Shown here one piece after another: positions 27,042-38,634 of a stretch of DNA of 64,000 nucleotides; the first letter of the stretch is position 1; each line of letters opens with the position of its first letter. Origin of the DNA: Colwellia sp. Arc7-635 (lineage in GTDB: Bacteria > Pseudomonadota > Gammaproteobacteria > Enterobacterales > Alteromonadaceae); the NCBI RefSeq assembly GCF_003971255.1, contig NZ_CP034660.1, positions 682,001 to 746,000 of the forward strand, given 5' to 3'. The notes beneath the pieces are model-generated. The model was not told the DNA's origin. It saw nothing but the letters and a program-made list of their open reading frames with translations, and did not search any database. A program made the position numbers and the translations under genes.

Positions 27042-27330
27042 CTTCGGTAAAAACACCCTTATTATTAAGTAATGCTAGCATCATGTCATATTTAACTACG
27101 TGATTAAATTAAATTTAACAAAATGTCATGGTTTATCTCATTTGACGATTATTATAGTGTTTTCGCAGAATATAGCAGCAAAATACTGGTCTAATCACTT
27201 GGGAGGAGTAAAAAGTAATAATATTGTTAGGTAAGTGCGGATAAATTTACTAAACTAAGCGGTGTAGGAATTTTAAGTAATTCATTGATTTAACTGATCG
27301 CTGGAGATAAGTCGTTAGTTAAATGTTGTC

Positions 27331-27783
27331 ATGTCGTCTTATGTTAATTACAAGGATGAAACTATTAAAGCGCTATTCTTTAAAATTGCTGTCGTTATCT
27401 TGTTTTTTAGTCCTCAAGTACATGCAATTAATGTCATTTCAAATGTAACGGCAGATACTCCATCATTGTCGGTTGCTCAGTTGCGCCGAATTTATTCTAT
27501 GCGTCAAATTCATTGGCAAAATGGTACCCCCATTGTTGTTTATGTTTTGGCGAGTAAAGATCCGCTTCATCAAAAATTCTGTAAAGAACAATTACGCTTA
27601 TTTCCTTATCAACTCGATCGTATTTGGCACAAGTTAACATTCTCTGGTTACGGCGTTGCTCCTATTGAAGTCGCTGATCAAAAAACACTTATTGAAGCAG
27701 TCAAATCGACGAAAGGAGCTATCGGCTATGTGGAAAATTTATTGGAGGTCCAAGATGTTAACATCATTAAAATTGATGATTAA
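27331..27783 (+). CDS. Small PstS-like periplasmic substrate-binding protein
   Basis: The 150-residue protein has a signal peptide (about residues 12-31, ending SPQVHA) and a single lobe similar to phosphate-type binding proteins: SLSVAQLRRIYSMRQIHWQNGTP and TKGAIGYVEN match the halves of the PBP-like fold. It is half the size of true PstS, so it may sense rather than feed a transporter; no ABC genes are nearby. It is the first gene of a three-gene operon and overlaps the porin start by 29 bp. No clear Shine-Dalgarno precedes ATG 27331. Confidence 0.7.
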   Translation: MSSYVNYKDETIKALFFKIAVVILFFSPQVHAINVISNVTADTPSLSVAQLRRIYSMRQIHWQNGTPIVVYVLASKDPLHQKFCKEQLRLFPYQLDRIWHKLTFSGYGVAPIEVADQKTLIEAVKSTKGAIGYVENLLEVQDVNIIKIDD

Positions 27784-28983
27784 GCCGTTTCAGCTATCAC
27801 ATTATTTTATTGGCATACTGTGCAACTTATGCTTGGTTATTAACCTTAACGCTGCTGAAATTAAAAGTGAAGCTTTACAAGTTCATGGCTTTGTTGCGCA
27901 GGGCGTTATTGAGGCAACGGATAGCAATTATATTAATGACGATGAAAGTCTTTCATTTGAATTAACTGAAGTCGGTCTTAATGCTTCATATCAACTCAAT
28001 GATGATTTTCGAGTAGCAGGCCAGGCCGTTTATCTTAATGGTGGTAACCGTTATCACCCAGGACTGCGTGTTGATTATCTGCTATTAGAGTGGGATGCTT
28101 TTCATAATGAAGCTTGGCAAGCGAGTTTTTATTTTGGTCGTGTAAAGAACAACCACTGGTTACATTCAAGTACGCGAGATGTTCCTTTTGCTCGTCCTTC
28201 AATTATTATCCCACAAGTGGTTTATTTTGATGGCTTTCGTGACATCGCTGTTGGCGGCGATGGTGCTGCCGTTAAGCTAACTTATAGTGACGATGATTTT
28301 GGCGACATAGACTTTAATTTCAGTCGAGGCAAAAGTGCTATTTCAGACGAGCAGTCAGATGTTATTATTGGTGATTCGGTATATGGTGGCTTGGATCATG
28401 ACCTTGATGCTCAAGCAAGTATTTATTGGCGCCCCCTTTTTCACAATGGCGATTTGGTCTTTCAGCATTGGATTCGAGCTTTAATTATAATAGCTCGGAA
28501 GTCGATAACTTCTCAGATGGTGAATTTGTTTTTCAATTTTATACAGCGAATGCCTTGTATGAGGGCGAATTTTTCCAATTTAGTGCAGAGGTATTTCAAG
28601 AACGCTTTGTAACTGATGGCTTTTATTTTCCTGGATTTCATCGTGATGATATTGGCCAAGGCTATTATGTTCAAGCCAGCTACAAACTAGATAAAGATTT
28701 TTCAGTGATGACTCGTCATGAACGATTTTATGCCAGTAAAGATGATAAAAATGGTGCTGAATTAGAGCAACGTTCAGGAGGGTTGATTCCGGCCTATTTT
28801 GCTTTTCATAACGACACTATGATTGGTCTTTCATACGATTTTTCAGATGATTTCCGAGTAAATGCAGAGTATCACTGGATGGAAGGTGCCGCCAGGTTAT
28901 CGCCCATTGTTCAGCCAAATCCGATCGCTAATAATAGTAAGAATTGGCAAGTTTGGGCCATTCAATTTATGTATTGGTTTTAA
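27755..28983 (+). pseudogene. Outer-membrane porin-like protein, interrupted by one frameshift
   Basis: ATG 27755 has a strong GGAGG Shine-Dalgarno and opens a protein with a signal peptide ending LNAAEIKSE and alternating beta strands. The frame runs well to ...YWRPLFHNGDLVF and is then lost at the TTT at 28460-28462. Adding one T restores ...VFSALDSSFNYNSS and the rest of a beta-barrel to the terminal aromatic residue (QFMYWF, stop 28981-28983), about 410 residues in all. It is either a recent one-base deletion in a T-run or a sequencing error. The barrel is likely a general or anion porin. It sits between the PstS-like and GGDEF-EAL genes, with overlaps on both sides, which argues for a shared function. 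Confidence 0.78.
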
Positions 28984-31418
28984 TGATGAAAGTTAAATTT
29001 GTCAGTGTTTCAGTTAAATTTTTTATGCTAGTTGTTAGTGCTTTGCTGTTGCTAAGTTTGTCTATTTCTATGCTGTCTATTTCTAGGCTCGATCAAGAAT
29101 TTAGTCAATATCAAAATAATAAGCTTCGCCAAGGTAATGCTCAGTTTGAGTTGCAAAGCCGCATTGTTAGAGAACAAGTGCGTATTTGGTTGGAGTCATT
29201 TACCGATATTATTGAACTTAAAAATCAATCGAGTTTTGATCTTGCTGCCAATGCTTTAGAGCAACAATTCGATGCGCTGCAAATAAACCACAATGTTGAA
29301 GCATTGTGGTTTGTAACCAGTGATCATGACCCCATTTATCAATCAACAGCGTTAACTAAGCAAGTACTCGCCAGTATGAAACGCGTGAGCGATAGCTTTG
29401 CCCCTGATGATTACCTCAGTTGTGTACAGCAATGCCAACAACTGGTGTCTATACCAATATTGAATGCTCGAGGAGAAATGGCAATCGTGACGATGGCTAT
29501 TTCATTTGTCGATGTTATTTATGCCATTAACCAAGCGCTTGAAAACCAAGTGGCGATAGTAGCCTTTAATAAATCACAAGACACTACGTTGGCAGAAGCA
29601 ACAATAGTATCGTCTTCAGCGACATCACTAATGACCGCACTTTTCAATCAAGCCCAGCATGCTGGCTTACTGTCAAATGTGAGAGTTGATGGTCTGCAGG
29701 TCGAGTATGAAGATAGTAGCTATTTGATTAACTTATTACCTTTATCGTCATCAGCCACACAAGATTTTTATATGGCACAAGTTGATGATGTTAGTGCTTT
29801 TACCGGAAAATATGAAGAATACCGCATTCAGTTTATGCTGTCAGCTTTAGCGATATTTATCATTTTAGCGCTGTTAGTGCATTTTGTTGCCGGACCTTTT
29901 ACCAAGCGCTTATTGGTTCTGTCAGATATTTTGCCATTGCTAGCACGTAAAGAATTTGATTTGTTTCGTAAAGCTAAAATCACGCAATCTAAAATATTTC
30001 CAGATGAAATTGATGTCTTGATTAATGCGACTACCGATTTAAGTTATGAGCTAGAAAAGTTAAATACCGAAGTAACACAAAAAACCCGAGAACTTGAAAA
30101 TATTGCCATGTACGACCTGCTAACAGGCTTGCCTAATCGCAATATGTTGAACTATCAACTGCGTAAGCATTTACAAAACAGTACACGTAATGGCGCTAAT
30201 ATTGGCATATTGTTTCTTGATTTAGATGACTTTAAGAAAGTAAACGACAGTCATGGTCATGGTGAGGGCGATAAACTACTCATTGAAGCCGCTAATCGAA
30301 TCAATCTCAGTGTCGGTAGCAGTGATATGGTCTGTCGCTTTGGTGGCGATGAGTTTGTTATTTTATTAGAAAGTGATACAGCATACGAAAAAGCAGAAAT
30401 CTTAGCTAAAAGCATCATAAAAAGCTTTAAACAACCGATAAAAATTAATACCGGTATGTTTTACGTGACCAGTAGTATCGGTATTGCTATGACGGACGGA
30501 AACCTGATACAAGCGAGCGAACTTATCAGTCATGCCGATATCGCAATGTACGAAGCGAAAGATAATGGTGGCGATCAATACTTTATTTATCATGGTGACA
30601 TGCTACAGCGTGTTGCTCAAAGAGTTATGATGGAAGGTGAAGTAAAACAAGCGCTTGCTAAAGGCCAGTTTAGCTTGAGCCTACAACCACAGCTAGTGGC
30701 AAAAACCAACAAAGTGCATGGTTTTGAAGCCTTGTTACGTTGGCAGCATCCCGAGCGTGGCATGGTGTCACCCGATGACTTTATTCCTATTTTAGAAAAC
30801 TCTGAGCACATGATTGAGCTGGGTTATTGGGTTATCCGCCGTTGTTTCGAGCTGTATTGCGAGATGCGAAAAGTTGGATTGAACGATATAATCATAGCGA
30901 TCAATTTGTCAGCAGCGCAGTTTGCCGATGTTTATCTTTCTGATTATTTAAAGGAATTACTGGAAGAGTTTAACGTTAACGCAAAAAACTTTGAACTTGA
31001 GCTTACCGAACAAACTTTAGTTAAGGATATAGATAAAGCCATAGAAACGATGGACTCATTGCGTGAATTAGGCTTTAGTTTTGCTATAGATGACTTTGGT
31101 ACGGGTTATTCGTCGTTAGCTTACTTGAAACGTATGCCAGTTGATGTGATTAAAATTGATAAGAGTTTTGTTTTTGGTATGTTAGAAAATCATGCAGATT
31201 TTCAAATCATTAAGTCGACTATTGCGATGGTAAAAAACCTAGGCTTAATCGTTATTGCAGAAGGTGTTGAAACGAAAGCGCAACTGCGTAGTTTAACGGA
31301 AAATGACTGTGACTTGATTCAAGGCTATTACTTTTCAAAACCTATTCCAGAGACTGAACTACTTGACTTTATAAGTCGCGAAATGGTTGATGGTCACTGG
31401 AGAGTGATAACAAACTAA
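28983..31418 (+). CDS. Membrane-bound GGDEF-EAL cyclic-di-GMP enzyme
   Basis: The protein of about 811 residues has a helix at about 5-30, a periplasmic sensor region to about 280, a second helix (AIFIILALLVHFVAG), then GGDEF and EAL domains. The GGDEF active site is RFGGDEF; an I-site Arg-x-x-Asp is not visible at the expected place. The EAL domain keeps EALLRW, INLSAAQF, ELTEQ, DDFGTGYSS, KIDKSF and AEGVE, so both synthesis and breakdown of c-di-GMP are possible. The start ATG overlaps the porin stop (TAATG). The periplasmic region has a Cys pair in SCVQQCQQ that could form a disulfide. Confidence 0.92.
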   Translation: MMKVKFVSVSVKFFMLVVSALLLLSLSISMLSISRLDQEFSQYQNNKLRQGNAQFELQSRIVREQVRIWLESFTDIIELKNQSSFDLAANALEQQFDALQINHNVEALWFVTSDHDPIYQSTALTKQVLASMKRVSDSFAPDDYLSCVQQCQQLVSIPILNARGEMAIVTMAISFVDVIYAINQALENQVAIVAFNKSQDTTLAEATIVSSSATSLMTALFNQAQHAGLLSNVRVDGLQVEYEDSSYLINLLPLSSSATQDFYMAQVDDVSAFTGKYEEYRIQFMLSALAIFIILALLVHFVAGPFTKRLLVLSDILPLLARKEFDLFRKAKITQSKIFPDEIDVLINATTDLSYELEKLNTEVTQKTRELENIAMYDLLTGLPNRNMLNYQLRKHLQNSTRNGANIGILFLDLDDFKKVNDSHGHGEGDKLLIEAANRINLSVGSSDMVCRFGGDEFVILLESDTAYEKAEILAKSIIKSFKQPIKINTGMFYVTSSIGIAMTDGNLIQASELISHADIAMYEAKDNGGDQYFIYHGDMLQRVAQRVMMEGEVKQALAKGQFSLSLQPQLVAKTNKVHGFEALLRWQHPERGMVSPDDFIPILENSEHMIELGYWVIRRCFELYCEMRKVGLNDIIIAINLSAAQFADVYLSDYLKELLEEFNVNAKNFELELTEQTLVKDIDKAIETMDSLRELGFSFAIDDFGTGYSSLAYLKRMPVDVIKIDKSFVFGMLENHADFQIIKSTIAMVKNLGLIVIAEGVETKAQLRSLTENDCDLIQGYYFSKPIPETELLDFISREMVDGHWRVITN

Positions 31419-31613
31419 GCTCGAGTGTATGGTAGCTAATTTAGCCTTATTTAAACTTGGTATGAGTTCAGTTGAACAGTATTCTAAGCTCTTTCAAATA
31501 CAAGTTAAGTGACTTTATTAAATACTTAATTTAAGGTCTAGTTTGATGCTTAGTTTATGTTTAATAATAATTTTAACGGCTTAAGTTAATGGCTTAAGTT
31601 AAAAAGTTAACAA

Positions 31614-31640
31614 TAAAAAAGCGCCATAAGGCGCTTTTTT
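31614..31640. terminator. Bidirectional intrinsic terminator (GGDEF-EAL / dsbD)
   Basis: The stem GCGCC/GGCGC with an ATAA loop lies between A7 and T6, in the gap between two convergent genes. Confidence 0.9.
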
Positions 31641-31661
31641 AATAACTACAATTTATTACCT

Positions 31662-33512
31662 TTAAGGCGCAAAGGTCTGCTTAACATGGACAGCAAACTC
31701 ATCGGCCGCCATAAAGCCAGTCACTCGACGTTGCGTTAATTCATTACCATTCTTATCAAAGAATAAAATGGATGGTAAACCAAATATTTCAAAGTGAGAC
31801 ATTAGTTCAACACTGTCTTTTGAACCGGTGTCAGTTAAGTCTAATTGCAACAATAGTGAGCCTGAAAGCTCTGCTTGCACGTTAGCTTCGAAGAAGGTGT
31901 ACTCTTCAAACTCTTTACAAGCAACACACCAATCTGCATATAAATCAACCATCACAGTTTTACCTTCTGCATTAGCTTTTGCTATCGCTTGATTCATTTC
32001 AGTTAAGTTTTTCACATGCTCAAAACCATTGCTTGCAGTTTGTGTTGATGTGGCAACGATAGTCGCCGGATAAACTAACTGGTAAGCCTTATTAGCACCA
32101 ATAAAGAATACTAAGAAGATAATGATACTGCGTAAGCCAAAGCCAAACGTTTTAGCCGAGTCTTGATTGACGGCATAAAAGTAACCTGCAGTAGCCAAAA
32201 TAAGTACAGCCCACAGTACGTCGATAACGAGTACAGGTAAAAAGCGCTCTAGTAAAAATATTGGTACGGCAAGTAGTAATAAGCCAAATATATTTTTAAT
32301 AACATTCATCCAGTTACCTGCTTTAGGTAACAATTTACCGCCTGAACTACCTAGCACTAATAACGGTAAACCCATACCTAAACTTAAGGCATACAATGCT
32401 GAAGCGCCGAGTAATATGTCACCTGACTGAGAAATATATAATAACGCACCGGTTAAAGGCGCTGTAGTACAAGGAGATGCGACTAAACCTGAAATAGCGC
32501 CCATAACTAACACACCTAAGTAAGATCCACCTTTTTGATTGCTACTGACTTGATTCAACTTGTTTTGCCAGCTGCTTGGTAAGGCTAAATTAAAGATGCC
32601 AAACATAGAAAGGGCTAAAAAGATGAACAGTGCACTTAAGGCAATTAATACGATAGGGTGTTGGAACATTGCTTGAAATTGCGCACCGGCAACCGCAACA
32701 ACAATACCGAGTAAAGTGTAAGTAACCGCCATACCTTGTACATAGGCAAAAGATAAAGCAAATGCTCGTTTAGTTGACAGTTTGTCACCTTGCCCAACAA
32801 TAATACCCGTTAAAATAGGGTACATAGGGAAAACACAAGGCGTAAAAGATAACAGTAAGCCACCAACAAAAAATGCCACTAAAGTTAACCAAACACTATC
32901 GCTTTGTAGCATATCAGCTAACTGATGTTGTTCACTACTGCTAGCTACTTTACTCGTCGTTGAGTCATCAGCCACTGGCTGAGAGCTACTCGCGCCTAAA
33001 GCATTTAATACATTCTGTGCATCATTTGTTGAGCCGACGGCTAAAGCCACGGCACTTAAATCGATAGTTTTCTTAGTCGGCGGGTAGCATAAGCCTTTAG
33101 TTGCACAACCTTGGTAACGCACCGTAATGCTAGCGTCACTATTGGCTTGTTCAATATCAATGGTGAAGGCTATTTTGTCGGTAAATATTTGCTGAACACC
33201 GAAAAACTCATCTTCATGGTGCTCACCCTCAGGTAAGTCTACCGGTACAATCGTGGCATTTTCAGTGGAAAATTTAAATTGATGACGATACAAATAATAA
33301 CCATCAGCAATATTAAAACTGATTTGCAGTTTATTTTTTTGTTGGTGAAAATCAAAAATGAATGCTTCGTCAACTTTTAAAAACTCATTGTCATTACTAA
33401 ATAGTGATGCAGGAGTACTAAAAATAGAATCTTGAGCATTAGCCATAGTAGGCGCAATAGCAAAAGATAAGCTAGTAAAAATTAACCAAAAAACAGCAAC
33501 AATTTTTCTCAT
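31662..33512 (-). CDS. dsbD: Thiol:disulfide interchange protein DsbD
   Basis: The 616-residue protein moves electrons from cytoplasmic thioredoxin to periplasmic DsbC, DsbG and CcmG. After a signal peptide, the N-terminal alpha domain has the CATKGLCYPP redox pair (about residue 132). The eight-helix beta domain holds the conserved Cys in FTPCVFPMYP and ASPCTTAPLTG. The C-terminal thioredoxin-like gamma domain has DWCVACKEFE. All three pairs are intact and the order is standard. The gene is five bases downstream of cutA and probably cotranscribed, a common arrangement. Confidence 0.96.
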   Translation of the reverse strand: MRKIVAVFWLIFTSLSFAIAPTMANAQDSIFSTPASLFSNDNEFLKVDEAFIFDFHQQKNKLQISFNIADGYYLYRHQFKFSTENATIVPVDLPEGEHHEDEFFGVQQIFTDKIAFTIDIEQANSDASITVRYQGCATKGLCYPPTKKTIDLSAVALAVGSTNDAQNVLNALGASSSQPVADDSTTSKVASSSEQHQLADMLQSDSVWLTLVAFFVGGLLLSFTPCVFPMYPILTGIIVGQGDKLSTKRAFALSFAYVQGMAVTYTLLGIVVAVAGAQFQAMFQHPIVLIALSALFIFLALSMFGIFNLALPSSWQNKLNQVSSNQKGGSYLGVLVMGAISGLVASPCTTAPLTGALLYISQSGDILLGASALYALSLGMGLPLLVLGSSGGKLLPKAGNWMNVIKNIFGLLLLAVPIFLLERFLPVLVIDVLWAVLILATAGYFYAVNQDSAKTFGFGLRSIIIFLVFFIGANKAYQLVYPATIVATSTQTASNGFEHVKNLTEMNQAIAKANAEGKTVMVDLYADWCVACKEFEEYTFFEANVQAELSGSLLLQLDLTDTGSKDSVELMSHFEIFGLPSILFFDKNGNELTQRRVTGFMAADEFAVHVKQTFAP

Positions 33513-33517
33513 AATCG

Positions 33518-33829
33518 TTATTTTAAAGACTCGTTGATCCAGTTTAAATATTGATGATCGCCTTGCTGGATGTTCAACGCGATAACTTCAGGAGTGTCGT
33601 ACGGATGTAATTGTTTAATTCTATCATTAAGTAAATCAAAGTATGTTGATTTGCTTTTAATAAGTAGTTGCACTTCTGTCTCACTGACGACATTGTCTTG
33701 CCAACGATAGACTGAGACAACACCTGGCAAAATACTGACACAAGCAGCAAGCTTTTCGGTTACTAATTGCTGAGCAATATCTTGTGCAATAGTCATTGTG
33801 GGACATGTGCATAACGTTACTTGGTACAT
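33518..33829 (-). CDS. cutA: Divalent-cation tolerance protein CutA
   Basis: The protein of about 103 residues has the CutA1 trimer fold signatures: LVTEKLAACVSILPGVVSVYRW, LLIKSKSTYFDLL and HPYDTPEVIALNI. It has been linked to copper tolerance in E. coli, but its exact role is unsettled. I start at ATG 33829; a GTG four codons upstream overlaps what looks like the Shine-Dalgarno (AAGG). It precedes dsbD on the same strand. Confidence 0.93.
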   Translation of the reverse strand: MYQVTLCTCPTMTIAQDIAQQLVTEKLAACVSILPGVVSVYRWQDNVVSETEVQLLIKSKSTYFDLLNDRIKQLHPYDTPEVIALNIQQGDHQYLNWINESLK

Positions 33830-34046
33830 TATCAAAAACACCTTAATAAAAACTTAAGTTACGGCAATTAAATTAGTTATTGCCATAACTTCAATAGCTG
33901 ATCAGTCTACGCGAATATTTTTCTCTCGGTAAATAATATCAATTCAACATTGATTAGCAATATTGACTGTATGTAAAAAGTTGCTTCGGTTGAAAAAGAC
34001 CTGTTAATCCCCATATTAGTTTCATTAAAGATTATTAGGAACGACT

Positions 34047-34556
34047 ATGTTTCGCTTTTTATTTGTACTATTTATTATTATTCCGGTTATTGAAATTTTT
34101 GTTTTGATGCAAGTCGGTGCTGTTTTAGGTGTTTGGCCAACGATTGCCATGGTAATTTTTACCGCATGGTTAGGCGCAAAATATGTTCGCCAACAAGGGA
34201 TTTCAACCTTAAATTCTGTACAAACTAAAATGGCCGAAGGGCAAATGCCGTCAGATGAGATAGTGACCGGCTTATTGTTATTAGTTGCCGGTATGTTTTT
34301 GGTAACGCCTGGCTTTGTTACTGATTTTCTAGGCTTAAGTTTATTAATACCTGCTGTTCGTCACGCTATTGTTGGCAGTGTTAAAGGGCACCTTGTTACC
34401 GGTGCTGCTAGCCGTCAGAATTTTGAGTTTCATGGCCAAGGCAACGTCTATGAACAAGAGGCTTCTTCAGCGCAGCAAGAAAGCCCGTTTCAAGAACAAA
34501 TTCAGCCACCACATAAAGGTCAAACTTTAGACGGTGAATTTGAGCGTAAAGATTAA
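34047..34556 (+). CDS. fxsA: FxsA family membrane protein
   Basis: The 169-residue inner-membrane protein has the family pattern PVIEIFVLMQVGAVLG, then AWLGAKYVRQQG and LLLVAGMFLVTPGFVTDFLG. E. coli FxsA eases exclusion of phage T7 by the F plasmid; its normal job is unknown. The C-terminal 50 residues are Gln/Glu-rich and soluble. It lies just upstream of groESL, the usual neighbourhood in Gammaproteobacteria. An AGGA Shine-Dalgarno precedes the ATG. Confidence 0.92.
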   Translation: MFRFLFVLFIIIPVIEIFVLMQVGAVLGVWPTIAMVIFTAWLGAKYVRQQGISTLNSVQTKMAEGQMPSDEIVTGLLLLVAGMFLVTPGFVTDFLGLSLLIPAVRHAIVGSVKGHLVTGAASRQNFEFHGQGNVYEQEASSAQQESPFQEQIQPPHKGQTLDGEFERKD

Positions 34557-34573
34557 AAAAATACCGAGATGGG

Positions 34574-34601
34574 CTTGTGATGTTTCATTTAATCCCCATC
34601 T
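34574..34601 (+). promoter_or_regulatory. Sigma32 heat-shock promoter of groESL
   Basis: CTTGTGA (34574-34580) and CCCCATCT (34594-34601) are 13 bp apart and match the sigma32 consensus (CTTGAAA, CCCCATnT). The -10 element lies about 60 bp before the groES ATG. GAGATGGG (34566) is complementary to part of the -10 region (CCCATCTC), giving an 8-bp inverted repeat around the promoter. No CIRCE element is seen. Confidence 0.75.
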
Positions 34602-34662
34602 CTGAATCAACAAAATTAAAATCCTTAATTTTTTATTAAATTGAACATCTCAGGAGAACAAA

Positions 34663-34953
34663 ATGAGTATTCGTCCATTACACGATCGTGTGATCATTAA
34701 GCGTAAAGAAGTTGAGTCAAAATCTGCTGGCGGTATCGTATTAACAGGTAGTGCTGCTGAGAAATCAACACGTGGTGAAGTCGTAGCAGTTGGCAAGGGC
34801 CGAATGTTAGAAAACGGTGACGTACGTGCGTTAGATGTAAAAATTGGCGACCAAGTTATCTTCAGTGAAGGTTACGGCGTGAAAACTGAAAAAATTGACG
34901 GCGAAGAAGTACTAATCTTGTCAGAGTCTGACATTTTAGCCATCGTTGAATAA
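34663..34953 (+). CDS. groES: Co-chaperonin GroES
   Basis: The 96-residue protein forms the seven-subunit lid of the GroEL folding chamber. The opening [12 protein letters not shown], the mobile loop [21 protein letters not shown] and the closing DILAIVE are standard. An AGGAGA Shine-Dalgarno lies eight bases upstream. It is followed by groEL after a 73-bp gap and driven by the sigma32 promoter at 34574. Confidence 0.98.
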   Translation: MSIRPLHDRVIIKRKEVESKSAGGIVLTGSAAEKSTRGEVVAVGKGRMLENGDVRALDVKIGDQVIFSEGYGVKTEKIDGEEVLILSESDILAIVE

Positions 34954-35014
34954 TCAATAGCTCTCCACTCATTTTATTGCACTGATTAAGTTTGGTGCAA
35001 AGAACAGTTTATAA

Positions 35015-36679
<1,665 letters not shown>

Positions 36680-36719
36680 TAGATTTTTAATCTATAATTG
36701 AAGCTCTAACCATCTAAGG

Positions 36720-36751
36720 AAAGCCCGAATAGTAATATTCGGGCTTTTTTA
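36720..36751 (+). terminator. groESL intrinsic terminator
   Basis: The stem AAAGCCCGAATA/TATTCGGGCTTT with a T6 tail lies 41 bp past the groEL stop. A near-identical copy sits at 40049-40081. A smaller hairpin, TAGA/TCTA around TTTTTAA, directly follows the stop codon. Confidence 0.93.
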
Positions 36752-36961
36752 TTACCTGCTTATCAATATCTAATAACACTTTTGTTATGAATTGGTATTG
36801 GGTAATGAAGTGTATCTTCCCGTCAAACATAAGAATGACTGAATATTTATTGTCAGCACTTTATGTCATTAACATAAAATGCCTAACCGCCATAAATACC
36901 TAATTAACAAAGCTTAAATAAATATATAGGTATCAATGTGATATTACTTTCATATTGTTAA

Positions 36962-38389
36962 TTACCGTTTGGTTACTATTATTTTTGCTAATTTAGCTAC
37001 CGCTATGGCAGGGTCCGAGGGCACATCTGCAATAAAGAGGTCGGGCTTAATCGATTTATGACATAAATCTTTTCCTGATGGCCGTGTAAAAATTAAGGTT
37101 GGCAATACCAATTCTAGTTTAGAGCCTGAAAAATTAGAGATGTCAATCCTCCCCGTTGTGCAAGACCTTGCACCACCAGATTGACCTGCTATCACAGCTT
37201 GCCCTGAATCTTGAAATGCAGTTAAAAATAAGATTGTTGAAGAGTAACTTAAAGGGCCCATAAGTAAATAAGCCTTGCCCGGTATTCGTAGGTTTTCATG
37301 ACCATTAACAGGCACTAATTGCTCATAGGGCGCTTCAACTATAGAGCCTAAATCACCTTTGAATGGACCCAAATGAAGGTTTCGTTCTGTCATTCGAATC
37401 TTAAACTTGGATAAAAATAAGAAGGGTTCGCTAGCCACATAAGGTGCAATGCCTTGCTGCCAGTAATGATCGGTGCCACCGGGGTTTTTTCGCACGTCAA
37501 TAATGACATCTTGCACATTAGCATTGTGAAATGCTTGCCATGATTCTTTCATAAATTGAAAAAAGGCTGTTTCGTGTTCTGGCGCATAATAAAATCTGTC
37601 AATGCGCAAGTAACCAATTCTATCATCCAGTATTTTACGTTGAACAATATCATCTAAATCAATGGTTTGATCAGCACTGATTTTTTTTCTTCCAACAATA
37701 GAATAAAAACTTTTCTTACTGTTATTGATTACACCAATTTGGTAATCACCCTTATCTCCATAAAGCATCCAATACATCTGGGAAAACCTATCTGAAGCTA
37801 GTGCTCTACGAAAAGTGTCCGTATCACCGTGCATTCTGCTCAATATGGCTTTTACAACTTCAGATACTGCAACACCATTAATAGAAAATATTTCATCGCC
37901 TACTGTTATCCCACTTTCAATATTTTTGATATCGATGACAAATAGGCGATGTGACTCATCTATCTCCACTTTAACTGGGAATATCCGTCCACCATTGTCA
38001 ATATGAGCATTCATATGCTTTTTAGCATTGGGGTAAGCGATCATCATATGACCATCTTGAAAATAGGGGTTGAGCTGAGATAAGTGTTTCCATGACTCTA
38101 ACTGTGTCATGGGAGCCAAAATTCCTATTGAGAGTTTGTCAATTTGTGACTTAACTTCGGCTAAATCCATGGTGAAACTTGGGTCTGGGTGGATCGTATC
38201 AAGTCGAATTTTCAGGTCGAGCAAATCCTTTTGTAAATTTTCAACCGGAATTAAATCACCTTCGGGCAGATATTTATCATGCGTTTGTGTAATACCTTTT
38301 TTATTAACAAGCTCAGTCGATTTAGACGGCTGTATGTTAGAGCAGACACTCAAAGTAATAATACTGAAGACAAGCAGTATATTTTTCAT
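36962..38389 (-). CDS. S41 family (tail-specific-like) peptidase, exported
   Basis: The 475-residue protein has an N-terminal signal sequence; a Cys at about residue 16 is a poor lipobox. A PDZ-like region (GDEIFSINGVAVSEVVKAIL) is followed by the S41 core: IGYLRIDRFYY, DVIIDVRKNPGGTDHYW and LLMGPLSYSSTILFLTAFQDSG, where a Ser in SYSS is the likely nucleophile. The group includes processing peptidases and C-terminal proteases; the catalytic Lys is not obvious to me, so activity is likely but unproven. It has an AGGAAC Shine-Dalgarno. It follows the AraC-type gene on the same strand, 245 bp away, with the intervening DNA showing nothing else. Confidence 0.8.
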   Translation of the reverse strand: MKNILLVFSIITLSVCSNIQPSKSTELVNKKGITQTHDKYLPEGDLIPVENLQKDLLDLKIRLDTIHPDPSFTMDLAEVKSQIDKLSIGILAPMTQLESWKHLSQLNPYFQDGHMMIAYPNAKKHMNAHIDNGGRIFPVKVEIDESHRLFVIDIKNIESGITVGDEIFSINGVAVSEVVKAILSRMHGDTDTFRRALASDRFSQMYWMLYGDKGDYQIGVINNSKKSFYSIVGRKKISADQTIDLDDIVQRKILDDRIGYLRIDRFYYAPEHETAFFQFMKESWQAFHNANVQDVIIDVRKNPGGTDHYWQQGIAPYVASEPFLFLSKFKIRMTERNLHLGPFKGDLGSIVEAPYEQLVPVNGHENLRIPGKAYLLMGPLSYSSTILFLTAFQDSGQAVIAGQSGGARSCTTGRIDISNFSGSKLELVLPTLIFTRPSGKDLCHKSIKPDLFIADVPSDPAIAVAKLAKIIVTKR

Positions 38390-38634
38390 TTTCTGTTCCT
38401 TTTTTAATAATTATATTCGCTACATCAGAGTTTAAACCTTAAGTTGTTGCCCTTTTTCGTAAGCGTTCTTTATAAGTAAAATAGCATCTACTATCTCTGA
38501 CGATAATTAAATCTATCTAGTTTTCGTCAGAGAAAATTTAGTGATATTAAACTTGTTGTCATTAGAACCAAAATTGATTTGCTATACGACTAGATTGACC
38601 GATCCGGGCGTCCAACTCGGTCAATCCATACTTT

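Noticed and set aside
27656-28612. A 318-residue protein starting inside the PstS-like gene
   Set aside because: The true porin start is ATG 27755 with GGAGG, and the last 50 residues of that frame are out-of-frame read-through after the frameshift.
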